Position numbers and translations under genes: made by a program. Shown here one piece after another: positions 1 through 10,638 of a stretch of DNA of 64,000 bases. Source of the DNA: Lanius collurio (lineage: Eukaryota; Chordata; Aves; Passeriformes; Laniidae); the NCBI GenBank assembly GCA_020086605.1, contig JACBWW010000015.1, positions 6,159,513-6,223,512 of the forward strand. The letters run 5' to 3'. Below the pieces are notes generated by a model. That model saw nothing but the letters and a program-made list of their open reading frames with translations. It was not told the DNA's origin and ran no database searches. How positions within the stretch are numbered: position 1 is the first letter of the stretch; each line of letters opens with the position of its first letter.

Positions 1-3000
1 CTGTGAACTGGAAATTTTGCACGTCTTTATCTAACATTGAAAGAATATTTGTGATTTATATGTCTAATGCAATAGTTTATTTTACCTGAGTCCACCCATC
101 TGAAACTGGTTTAATTTTTCCATTTCAGATAAAATTGTGACATTAGCTAGAATTTTCATTAAAATATATTTTGTACAGAAATAACATAGATCTTAAATCT
201 GTGATAGTCTTCCTAACATAAAATTCACATGATTTTCTGTCAGTAAGCTGAGACAAAGTGGCAGCTAATATTTATGGTGTGTTTTTGTTTTTTCATGCTT
301 TCACAGCTGTCTTAGACTAAACAGAACAGTTCTCTTTTAAAGTGAGAGATTGTACAGTTATTTTAAAGAATTAACAGAGCTTCTAGAATATTTGCTCTTA
401 AGAGACTAGTGAGAGAAACAAATATTCAATAAACATAATAAAAGACAAATATACACATTATCTAAATAAAAAACAACTGATAAAAATAGTTTGGCTATAT
501 ATTTATTTAAACATGCATACACAGCCGAGGTTGACTATTTAAAATAATAAATACCCCTATTATTTCATTGTCCTACATATGGCTTTATTTAATTTCCATT
601 TCCACATATTATTCATAAGGAAAAAGGGTATACTATTTGTACATCTATATTTCTCCTTCAGTGACACAAATTAAATAAATCACAATATGAGACATAAATA
701 CATTTTTAACCACTGAAGTGAACTCAAGGTCTATACTTTGACTTAAAACTGTCAAACATCACATTGGCTTTAGTAAGATTTCAAAAAATATATTCAGGAA
801 AACTAGTGAAGTGCATTGATTGAGTTTGTATTTAGTTGGTGCCAATTCCATAACCTGCATTCACAAGAAATTGTAAACAGAGATCAATGTGTCTCTTCCT
901 CAGTAGTGCTTGTGACATCTTTCTTGAGAGGATCATGACCATTCCAGTATCTAGTAAATGATTTCTGATGTATCAAGAGTACAGGAAATTCGGTCTTATC
1001 TAACAATGAATAACTGTTAATTCCAAGAAAAGCTATTTATATCAATTAACTTAGGCAATTTTATTATCTTTTGTAGCTTTTTAATCTCTTTTTTCACGTC
1101 TTTTCTGTCCTCATATCATATATCAAAACATTTCCCTGCAAGTTCATCTCCATGTTTTAACTTCATACTAGTTTGTGTCTCATTTCATATTCTATAGTTG
1201 TTTAGATCTTGCTCCTGTATTTTCTTCTTCATCATCACTATTATGCATAAGGGTAAATTAGTTATAGATCAGCATACATTTATATAAATAGTATTCAGAT
1301 ACAATTATTGCCAGTAACGGCTTTGTATATACATATATATACATATATATTCTCCAAGTAGTTAAATTTACAAGTAAACTTTAAATGAGTAGGTTCCATT
1401 GAATTGAATCTGCTTACCTACTTAAGTTTAAGCACATGTCTAAATATTTGCAAGATCTGATCTTTAGAAGATTTTTTTAGAAGAGGAATAGCTTTGTATA
1501 CTAACTGTGCATTAAGAAGACCCCTTAATTTTGCTCCTGATGCAAGAAAGGCTGTGACCTGTCATAATTTTCTAGTTTATAAACTAGAATGATTTCAAAG
1601 TTATTCGAGATTTGGAGATAAAAGAAGCAATGAAGCCCTATATCTCCCTGATATTCTCGTAGTACTTTTGGCATATGTAATGGGTGTTTTAGAAGAGTTT
1701 AACATAAGAGCGTAAGTTTTCCTTCAGAATTTATTGTATTACATGAATTTTAAGAGTTGTAATCCTGTGAAAAATTGTCATCCATAAGGACTCAAGCCAG
1801 GCTCTGCCAAAAGAAACATAAATCTGGAGCCTCTTTATTGAAGTCAATGGATATGTTCCAGATAAGAGTAGAGTTTGGCTTCACATTTTAGTCACTATAA
1901 GGAATTTCTAAGAGTAGGATAATTGACAAATTATTTTTATATAGTTTTCCTCTGGAAGGAAATGTTTATAGTTGCTACGCTGTCAGCTGGAAAACCTATG
2001 GTTATTTATTCCAACCCTTGCAAAATGAGGCTGACAGTTTTGCCACATAGGATGAACACAAGACTGAGTCATTGTTACAGTATGCTGGGTGCGGCTACAA
2101 AAGAAAGAAATATTCCTTACCTTGACAATATTTGTTTTTTAAGGTGGGGGGTGGAGGGGGACTTGAGGATGGGGCAAATATGGATGATTTCATCAGTGAA
2201 TGGGTGTGTTCCCAGCAAATTAGCTGGGTATGCCAGCTGGGTAGGGTTCTCTATGAACTTTTGGTACCAGAACACAGTAGTAAATACAACAAATATTCTA
2301 TTAAGGAATAACAGGAATTCTTGAAATTATAGGAAAACCATTAAGTTTGAAAGTGCCTAAAGCATCTGAGGGAGAAATACAGTTTTCACTGTATCAAACA
2401 TTTCACTGTAACAAACATTTTTCCAGGTCCCTGCTCTTGGGTGCAAGGACAGGTAGATCACACACAGTTACCATATTTGTCCATCTAAAACTTCTGGGTT
2501 ACCCACTCAAATCCAGTGCAGTTCAGCAGCTATATGGATTAAACATAAGTCTCAATACCATACATAAAAGGTTAGAGCAGAGCATTTTCGCCGTTGTCTC
2601 TGGTCTGCAAAAGCCTGCTGCTTCCTGGAATCCACTGGCCCATGTTTTCTTCTAGGCTCCCCCTTCTGCTTCAACATCCCTCCTCCCCAACTTCCATGGC
2701 TCACATTCCAGGTGACCACCGACACTCTGCTGTCAGTACCTACCCCCTCCTTTCCCCTTGCAGAAGTCACCTGAATGTGTGGGTTATGTGAGTGCTTCTT
2801 TTCAAAGATCAGAACTTTAAAAGGCATGGATTACTAAATGCAAATACTTACTCAGCAAAATACCACACTCTGCTTGTGCACATGAAGAACAGATATCCTT
2901 CCCTCTTTCACACTTGATTTCTGTGTGTCAGGCGACAGCCTCAGGATCTCCCCCAGCATCTATCAGAACTGGGACAGTCCTGCCACCCCCGTGGGGCACT

Positions 3001-4487
3001 GGGAAGGGCCTGGTGGCAGGGAAGCAGCCTAAATCCCAGAATCACAGATGTTCACCATGGCTGTGAATCACTCAGGCTGAGCCTGTGACATGCACCGGCC
3101 TCAAGTGGCTCCCAAGGCCAGGGCCGCTTGAAACCACCTCTCCCCATGCCACCTGGTGGGATAGGGCTGTGTGTGGTGGCCTGCAGGATCCACAGATGTT
3201 GAAACTCACAGGACACACAGGCAGGGGAGAGACACTCCCAAAAAGAGGAAACATGGTGAGCTGAAGAACCATCCTTATGTTTAGCCCCATTGTCACAGGG
3301 GCTGAGAAGGTGTGAAGGCCCCAGAAAACATGCAAACGCAGCCCTTCACTGGGAAAGCTGCATCGGACAGGATTGTCTCCAAAAGCATACAGAAGCAACA
3401 AGACAGGTACAAAAAGCATTTCCTACCTTGAATTTTTTTTTTTTCAGTAATACTGCTTTTAGTCCCATTCCTTGTTCTTCTCACAACATCCAGTGGTCAG
3501 GCTGGTGATGTGGGAGACATTTCACACAGTCTCAGAGAAGTTCAAGCAGCAGATAATCCACCTGGTGGTGACCACTTAGGCTTCTGGGTTTTTTTTTTGT
3601 CTGAATAGCACCACTGATCTGTCCAACCTACTCTAAACCAAAAAATTACTGATACTAAGATGACTGAGAAATCCAAAAGTATTTGATATACCTTGTGCAC
3701 TAATCTGAACAGTACATTCTGCCTCAATATGCATTTTAAATATCTGCTTGAAATAGAGAGCTACTAAGCAGCCTTTTAAAATGTTGTTACAGCCCTGAAG
3801 AAAGCTTTTTCTCTGTGTTAGGGCTTTATAGATGGCATGTTTGCTGAGATGATACACAGAGCATAGGGCAGGTGCTAGAGTTACAGCTTGCTCTTCCAGA
3901 TCTCGGGGGAGAACAGGAAGCTCTAAAAAGTTTGTCTCTCTAACATTTCCCTTATTAGCACATTTGTTCTGTATTTGTTTCTGTTCACGTCTGCCAGTAA
4001 ACACTTTTCATCATGACTTCTAGCAATAAATTATCTTATGAATCAGGATACTTGGGATGGAGTTTAAAGTGGAAGCCTGCTTTTTATCGAGTTAACAAAA
4101 GATAATTTCCAGCCTACATAATGAGCATGTCCCAGAGAATTATCTGCATGCCAGAACTCAGTCCTGATGCTTTTCATCTGAATTCTATCATTTAGTTCTC
4201 CTATGAAGATTCTCACTTCCCATGTGAGGAAGTATGAAATCCCTCAGAGTTCTTCCCTGAGGACAGGCCAAATATATTTCAACAGAACTGCAAATATTCA
4301 GTACTCTCCTTACTCTTTCTTATTGTTGATAAGTGTTTTTAGGGATGGATACACACTGATGGACAAAAAACGGACAAAATATTGTCTATGAGTCAACCTG
4401 GATACACTGAAAATTTTCATCTAAAGACCAAAAACTGATTTCCAGAAACCCACTACTTCAAAGGCACATTAAAGAATAAAAGACAGC
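1..4487. other. AT-rich intergenic DNA, no gene recognised
   Basis: This stretch is AT-rich with many short chance frames and no exon with conserved motifs that I can recognise. A more GC-rich, CpG-poor portion at about 2590-3560 has no repeat signature I could name. Purine-rich bases near 2144-2162 and short TA runs near 1328-1350 are low complexity. No CR1 tail or LTR ends were found by eye. Confidence 0.55.
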
Positions 4488-4493
4488 AAGCGC
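4488..4493. repeat. Target-site duplication, left copy (AAGCGC)
   Basis: The six bases abutting the left LTR read AAGCGC. The six bases outside the right LTR (6775-6780) read AAGCAC. The single difference is a CpG-to-CpA type change, the commonest decay in methylated vertebrate DNA. Six base pairs is the duplication length known for alpharetroviruses and many ERVK-like elements. Confidence 0.7.
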
Positions 4494-4786
4494 TGTTGTA
4501 ATGGGGAATCCTTACAACAAGTATAAGACAGCGATGAATGTTGGAAGGAAATACAAAACTGTACTTTTTTAGATGTTCAGAGATGATTTATTCCTCCAGA
4601 CGCATGGCTGGAGTTCCCAGGCAGACCCCAGTCATGGGACCCTGCTCTCTCCCCGGGCCCCAGGGACACAAACCACCCAATCAGGAACAGGTATGGGGCA
4701 CATGTGACATGGGGACAGGGACAGGGACAGACCCATACACAGCAGGGTCCCTCTCCTCGGGAGTTAAGGGGAGAGGTACCTCAAAA
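4494..4786 (-). repeat. 3' LTR of the Y-box retroelement
   Basis: This repeat aligns along its whole length with 6484-6774. On the minus strand it has an inverted CCAAT/Y-box core CTGATTGG (4677-4684 on the plus strand, reading CCAATCAG), then AATAAA (TTTATT at 4587-4592), and ends in ATTACAACA at 4494. An A-rich run and short purines lie just before its start (about 4793-4806), where a polypurine tract would be expected. No TATA box is evident. The outermost bases near 4783-4795 are diverged between the two copies. Confidence 0.82.
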
Positions 4787-5042
4787 ATTCACACTTTTTT
4801 TAAATAAAAGAACATTGGAAACAGTTGGATAAACATAACAACACAATTTTAAAAGAAGTGAAGCCACTATCTTAAATCCCCAAATGTCCAAACAAATTTT
4901 CTTTGGAGTATCAGAAGGGAGACAGGACTTGAGCATGCTTCAGATGGAAACTGAGTCAGGAGAGTGTTTTTTCCTTTCTGTACCTGTTGGAATCTTAGAA
5001 AATGACAGTTAATTTCTTCCCTCCCTTCTTTTCATCCCCCCA

Positions 5043-5561
5043 TCAGCATTGCAAAGGGATTAATGGCAAATGAAAAGGACTGGTTTTGTGAAGGGACACA
5101 GAAAGGGAATTTGGGCTGGGCATATATGGGGGATAAAAGGGCATGGGATAAAAGGGGAAGATGGGATAGGGGAAAGGATAACGATTGTGGGGATATTGTC
5201 TAGCATATCTACTACCTTTGACAGGGGCACCCCCAGGGCCTGTAACACATGTGGCCTGTGGGCCCTTCCTTCCTTGCACAATTTTAAATTCTACTCTTTC
5301 TCCTTCTTCTAAGCTTGGAACATCACTTTTGGGGTTATTTTTCCCAATAGCAGATTTATGGACAAAAATACTTTCTCCTGTAACATTTCTCAATAAGAAA
5401 GCGTAAATTTTCTTTATGTTATACCATTTTACAGTTCCAAAAACATTAGTTGTGAAATTTTTTTTCTTTTTTCGCGTTGCTGTGTTCTTGCTTTCACTTT
5501 TGGTTTTGCTCGCTCTTGCACCAGGGCTGCCGCTGTAGGGATCTGAGCGCTCCCACTGCAT
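5043..5561 (-). CDS. Element-borne Y-box family cold-shock-domain protein (172 aa)
   Basis: The frame from the first ATG (5561) to TGA encodes 172 residues. The same frame is open further upstream to a TAG at 5660, with no earlier ATG. After a short charged Lys/Arg segment comes a cold-shock domain of about 79 residues. It begins GTVKWYN, has the RNP2-like strand IFVHKSAI, then NNP, EGERVEF and VTGPGG, and ends GSRYA. It aligns without gaps to vertebrate Y-box proteins, about 58 percent identical to my recalled consensus. The VKGSRYA ending is nearest to germ-cell YBX2. RNP1 is altered: the usual GYGFI reads IYAFL. After the domain is a Tyr/Pro/Phe-rich tail instead of the family's basic/aromatic islands. 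Family members bind RNA and Y-box DNA. The domain is split across introns in host genes but contiguous here, so it came through RNA. Whether it is expressed is unknown. A decayed retrocopy is the alternative, but the LTRs and target duplication make element cargo more likely. Confidence 0.8.
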   Translation of the reverse strand: MQWERSDPYSGSPGARASKTKSESKNTATRKKKKNFTTNVFGTVKWYNIKKIYAFLLRNVTGESIFVHKSAIGKNNPKSDVPSLEEGERVEFKIVQGRKGPQATCVTGPGGAPVKGSRYARQYPHNRYPFPYPIFPFYPMPFYPPYMPSPNSLSVSLHKTSPFHLPLIPLQC

Positions 5562-6080
5562 GGTCCTGGCTTCCCGGGGCTGCCTTTGGGATTGTGTGGG
5601 CCATGCCGCTCTGCGCTGTTTCTCTCTCACGGCTCCTCTGCTGCCTCTGGGGACAGCCTATGCGCTGCTGCCTCTGCTGGGTTCCCACGTGGCTGCCCAG
5701 GCTTGGCATGGCCCTGTGCTGCACCATCCCTTTAACCGGGCTGCACCAGCGGCCCCACACCGCTTCCCCTTGCCTCTGCCGCCACGCCACTCGTGTCTCA
5801 GGGCGAACACCGCCGGGCCCACGCTGCTGCGCTGCTCCTGGCTCCACTCTCACCACCACCGCTCTCGCTGCCAGCCCTGCTCCCGCCATGCCTGGCCCCC
5901 TCCCGCCATGCCTGGCCTCACTGGCTCTCCCACACGCGGGAGCTCCCTCACCGCCGCCCGCAATGCACTGGGCACCCACGGCCGGGGCCGCGCTCTCTCC
6001 GGGGCAACAGAGGAACCCGCTGCTATGTGCGCGCTGCTCGACCACGTGTTTGCCGCTAGAACAGCAGCGGGACACAGCCA
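5520..6080 (-). other. GC-rich, CpG-rich segment upstream of the Y-box frame
   Basis: This block stands out sharply from its AT-rich surroundings. On the minus strand it lies directly before the cold-shock domain and has long open frames in more than one register, one running about 6081-5494. They are rich in Ala, Gly, Arg and Gln, as expected of GC-rich DNA in any frame. Y-box genes have a GC-rich 5' UTR and an Ala/Pro-rich N-terminal region, so this may be captured 5' sequence of the parent mRNA, now out of frame with the domain. I see no conserved motif that proves this. Two near-identical short units occur side by side near 5881-5912 (CCCGCCATGCCTGGC). Confidence 0.5.
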
Positions 6081-6483
6081 ATATTGCTCAACAGTCTCTG
6101 AAATCAGGTAATATTCACGGAAATAGTCTTCCATTGGCACATTTTTTGATTCAGAAATTAACTGTGTCCAAACATTCTCCCAAAAGTCTTTGGTAAGAAT
6201 CAAATCCCAAGAAACATAGAATTTTTAAACCACCATTCCAGGAAGCATCTTAGTTTTTTCTGAGTTTGAATTAAGCTAAAATCTACATATCACTGTTCAA
6301 GAACTTTTTTTAGTTTAAAGTAAATGTCTCTTTGTGGTTCAGACAGCCATGAGTCTTTCCATGAGTCCTCCATCATTCAGAGATGGGACAGCAGAACAAA
6401 AGCAAGAAGAGATATCCAGAGTTTACTCACAAACCACCAAATTACCTTCTCCAGGGATCGTTTGCCAGCATTTCTCCACCATT

Positions 6484-6774
6484 TGTTGTAATGGGGAATC
6501 CTTACAACGAGTATAAGACAGCAATGAACTTTGGAAGGAAATACGAAACTATATTTTTTAGATGTTCAGAGATGATTTATTCCTCCAGACGCATGGCTGG
6601 AGTTCCCAGGCAGACTCCAGTCATGGGACCCTCTTCTCTTCCCAGGCCTGGGCACCCAAACCACCCAATCAGGAACAGGTATGGGGCACACATGACATGG
6701 GGGCAGGGACAAGGACAGACCCATACCCTGCAGGGTCCCTCTCCCTGAGATTTCAGGGGAAAGGCACCTCCACA
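6484..6774 (-). repeat. 5' LTR of the Y-box retroelement
   Basis: Partner of 4494-4786. On the minus strand it carries the same CTGATTGG core (plus-strand CCAATCAG at 6665-6672), AATAAA (TTTATT at 6576-6581) and the terminal ATTACAACA. Right after its 3' end the minus strand reads AATGGTGGAGAAATGC (about 6483-6468). TGGTG followed by purines is compatible with a decayed primer-binding site for a tRNA 3' end, but the match is too short to name the tRNA. If expressed, transcription of the Y-box frame would start in this repeat. Confidence 0.82.
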
Positions 6775-6780
6775 AAGCAC
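6775..6780. repeat. Target-site duplication, right copy (AAGCAC)
   Basis: This is the right-hand partner of 4488-4493, one transition apart. Together they show that the two LTRs and everything between them inserted as one unit. Confidence 0.7.
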
Positions 6781-9700
6781 CAAAATATGTGCTAGGTATT
6801 TCACCTGCTGTTCAAAGAAGGGAATAAGAATTAGTCTGGACAAGTTGATCCTTCTTCTTAAGACTGTGTTTACCTCAAGTTCCATTGGATTTCCTTCCTA
6901 ACCTGAATATCCTTCCTTGTCCCATTTTAGGAGCACAGTTCTCATTTCATCATCGAAGCACTACTCAACTCTCTGTAACAAGAAAAAAACTTACTAAGAC
7001 TTCAGTGATATGTTTTCAAAAATTTTAAAAAGCTAGTAACTAAAAGACTTTTAGTTTCTTCTAGAAAAATATTTCATTTTCTTTTAGCTAACTGTAACTT
7101 TCTCAATAGATCTTATCTTATAATTTTTTATGCCAGGTGTTTGCTCCTATGCCTCTGTTCCCTACAAAATAGAAGATATTTTAAATAAAGTCTACAATAG
7201 CTGGATTTATTTTTCCTCAGTAAAATGCTGACAATGGAACAAGGGCTTTACCTGCAAGGAAAATATTACAGCATATGAAAGCAACTGTCATATTAGACTA
7301 ATACATAAAAAAACAGGTGCTTTTAAGTTTATAACCCCTAATGTTGTTCTGCAATAAAACTTTGGCTAGGTTGTAAATCTTTCATTACTGACAGCCAAAA
7401 GTAAATAATATATTGTAAATTATGTAGTTTTCAAAGCCCCGTTACCTTCTCTTTGTGATATCATAACAACACTTGATGTCAGCTTTTATAGCTGACACCT
7501 CAAAATCCCTGCTGGCAAAAATAATTTGCTGTTTAAAAAACAAATGTGCTTGTTATCTGCAAAAACCAATGAAACCCTGGTCCCCAGTGAACCAACCCAC
7601 GGTCAGGTCATCCACATATAAGCAGGCCTTAAGCCTAGAAGGTATTATTATGATGATTTTTTATGACCAGATAGACATGGCAGATAGAGAGGAGTTCAGC
7701 AAGTAAGTGTTGCATTAAGTCAGTAACTTGTTCTTGAATTGAATTATATCACAATTAAGAAGAATTGAACTTCTACCAGCTAAATTTTAAGAAATTAATG
7801 AAGCATGTGATGGGAATACATGGTGAAAAGAGAGCTTGGAAGAGAGCTTTTACACTTGGGGCCATGGTAATGAAAATATCAAACTCTTTTGACAAAACAA
7901 ATTTAAAAAGAAAAACTGGTGCTTCTAGAGAAATACATCTAAAGGGCTATACTTTCAGCCTCTGGATTACGCATTTTCACTCAGAGATGTAAAGGTAAAT
8001 ATTTTGGCTTCTCCTGGAGGTGTGCACTGGTCATCCTGCAGGATGGCTGTGACTGCTTGAAGAACATTTTACTAATTGTTGATGATATTTTTTTAACATC
8101 CATTCCAAGATTTTTCAAGGTCAGTCTATATGTATTTGTTCTTGTGCCAGCATTGTTCTTTAACTTAAACAGATCTGTTCCCTCATGGTGTTTATCCCTG
8201 AGGAGAACAATCTTAGCCCCTCTCAGCCTTCCTTTTGCACAGTTAAATCCCACCCTTCCACTATCTCTCGTTACTTATGATCTCCATTCCTGCTGTCACG
8301 CTAGTTGTCTTCTCTGCATATTAACTTGTTTCAGTTTTATTTCTTGCATATCTGTGACTGGAAATTTAACTGTTCCAGATGACTGCAGCACCATCATCCT
8401 GCTCACTGGCTCCCCTGGAATTCTCCTGGTGAGGAATTTTTCAGTCTCATTTGTTTTTTTTCATGGCTCCATCCCTTGAGAAATTTACACCCGTGCCATG
8501 ACAATCAAAAATACTTTATAGTTATTTTCCTTAACTGCTTACAACTAAGAAGATGAAAACTTACATCAAATATCTTTGTTATCAGCCCCCAAATCACGTG
8601 TTCATAACTATGCTAAAACTCCATATAGATGACATTCTGAACAAAATCTCTTCTGAACAGATCAAACAGTAGTAAGAGACATGCATGCATGGCTAAGAAC
8701 AGTTGAACACATGGAATGAAATTGCTAAACCTTCTCATTTAACCACAACAGGATAAAGCTTAATGCTTGCTCATACAATAATAAGGATTTAGACGGAGAA
8801 AAAAGCCAAACTTGGCATCATCCAAGTACAGAGAAATATAAACAAATATTTTAAAACAATACACAGTGGTTAGATTCTTTTTTTTCTGGTAAAATGTAGT
8901 TAAGTTTGGTAAAGTTTTTGTTAAACACCAAAATGCTGAATACAATGAACTTACTAAAAAATTCTGCATGCTTTCATACATCAGAAATAAGGAAAAAGTA
9001 AAAAGAAACACAATTTTTACTTCCCAAAATTTGAACATATAAATAGCAAGCACCAGCTTGTGTAGAAAAGTCTGTTTGAGATGAAAGTTGTAAAAAATCA
9101 TTTCATAACTTGCTGACTACTTGCACCTCCCACCTCTCAAATTAACTTTCTTTAATAGAAGAAGGTTTTCTCAACCTATCCTTGCAAGCAATAGTATTGC
9201 AGTGAAATGGGAATCCCAGTGCCTATATAATCCCACTATTCCCAGTAGTGAATGTCCCAATGACCAAACAGAGTCACTCTTCTCTTTCCAGATTTTAGTG
9301 AGTCACTCTTTTCTTTATACAGCTTCCATAAGACAGACTGCAACAGGAATAGTTAAGAGAGGCATTCCACACCCAGGAAGTTAGAATGCTCTTTCAGGAG
9401 GTAAAGGTGATGATTTTAAATTTCAAAAATCTCTCATGGAGAATGTCAGACTCCCTATTCTATGTCTGATTATCCCAGCCTCCAGTCAAAAGCAAAGGCG
9501 GCATTTCACTGGATTTTTGAATACACTCACACCTTTTGCTTTTCTGACAAAAACCTTTTGCTTTTCTTACAAAAACAAAAAGAGTTTTGCCAAGAAGTGG
9601 GGAATGAAAGTTAGGATCAAGCTTATTTCAGTACAGCAAACAACAAAACGTATCCATTTATTAGAAAATATTTTCTTCTTTTAATTTTCTGGTCAAGAAG

Positions 9701-10320
9701 CCAAAACAAGAGAATTTATTTTTTGCTTCCTTTTTCATATCTTAGTCATTGCGAAGTCTTGCAGCTGCATATTTTGACATTTTGACAGATACTTCCAGAT
9801 CTGCCCAATGGCTGAGGAATGACTCTCTCACTTGGAAGCATTGTCTGAGGCATGGAAACACATAATACTTTTTAAAGGGGAATTGAACTAAGATTTCCCT
9901 TATTTTTTTAGATCACTGTGTGTATAAAAGGGAAAAAACTCTTCTGCTATGCCCTGTTTCTTATATCAAAATGTCCATCGCTAGCACTGGGGAATAATGG
10001 CCTTTTGATCTGATCTTTTATGGAATTTTGTTATTATGCTATTACTTATTATGGAGTTTTGCCTCAGGCGCTGACTTCAGCCCTTTCTAAAACTGCAGAG
10101 GATCAGCTAGAATTTGCGCAACAGCACCGATTTCAAAACAAGACTGTGTTTGCTCGTGCAGTCATGCAAATTTAAGGGCAAAATATATACCACATAAGGA
10201 CGCCTGCTTTTGACAGTTTATACTACAAGTTTACACTGTAGTCTCACACATCAAATCCTAGATCTTTTCTTCATTTTTTCACATCACTGAAGAAATAATC
10301 TGAATTTACAATACCCCACC
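6781..10320. other. AT-rich intergenic DNA, no gene recognised
   Basis: I see only short unrelated frames in this stretch. The longest is at 8057-8479 (+). It is hydrophobic, rich in Leu/Ser/Phe, and has no family motif, which is typical of chance translation of pyrimidine-rich DNA. No LTR ends or CR1 tail were seen. Confidence 0.5.
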
Positions 10321-10638
10321 TGTTGCGGGGGACCGCCCCTGGGCTCCCCCTGGCTGGGTCCCTGCCATGGGACTCTGAGGTATTCCTTGGTCTGATGTTC
10401 CAGCAGCCCGGGCTCTGATCTGGTTGGTTGTTTATCCCAGCACCGCCCTGGTATCCCCTTTCCCCCTCCCTGTAACAAAACCAGTCAGACATGGAGCTTC
10501 AGCCCCTTACCCCTGACAGTTGCCCTCCAGGATGGCACTCTGTCTGTCAGGACAGAGGGAATAAATGACTCTAAGATCATAGCTGTGGTCTGAGAAAATA
10601 TTTCTCTCTCTGCTACTGCTTCTGGTGAGTAGCTAACA
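10321..10638 (+). mobile_element. Probable solo LTR (endogenous retrovirus)
   Basis: A GC-rich block with abrupt edges begins TGTTGCGGGGG and can be ended at AGCTAACA, giving the TG...CA termini of an LTR. AATAAA at 10560-10565 lies about 75 bases before that end, in the right place for a retroviral R/U5 arrangement. No second copy, coding interior or clear target duplication is visible, so it is either a solo LTR or a truncated element. Both boundaries are inferred from base composition and terminal dinucleotides. Confidence 0.5.

Larger units (their letters stand above)
4494..6774 (-). mobile_element. Non-autonomous LTR retroelement carrying a Y-box (cold-shock-domain) gene
   Basis: Two directly repeated segments (4494-4786 and 6484-6774) flank a 1.7 kb interior, and a 6-bp target duplication lies just outside. 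Read on the minus strand, each repeat ends in ATTACAACA and carries AATAAA about 90 bases before that end, as a retroviral LTR would. The interior starts with a short AT-rich leader (6483 to about 6090), then a GC- and CpG-rich block (about 6080-5520), then an intronless cold-shock-domain frame, then an AT-rich tail. I see no protease, reverse transcriptase, integrase or envelope motifs, so it would depend on another element's enzymes. The LTRs are roughly 90 percent identical by eye, indicating an old insertion. Outer LTR ends are uncertain by a few bases. Confidence 0.85.

Noticed and set aside
5562..5630. Extending the Y-box protein start to 5630
   Set aside because: The codon at 5628-5630 is GTG, not ATG. 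In a eukaryotic transcript the first ATG in that frame is at 5559-5561, so the shorter 172-residue frame was used.
5477..6196. Long plus-strand open frames (up to 239 codons) opposite the GC-rich block
   Set aside because: They are Cys/Pro/Leu-rich translations antisense to the Y-box element with no family motif. GC-rich DNA is open by chance in many frames.
6383..6748. Plus-strand 121-codon frame covering the right LTR
   Set aside because: The same stretch in the left LTR has a different, broken frame, and the sequence is explained as LTR. No protein family is recognised.
8057..8479. A 140-codon hydrophobic frame
   Set aside because: Composition follows pyrimidine-rich DNA. There is no motif, splice context or repeat evidence.
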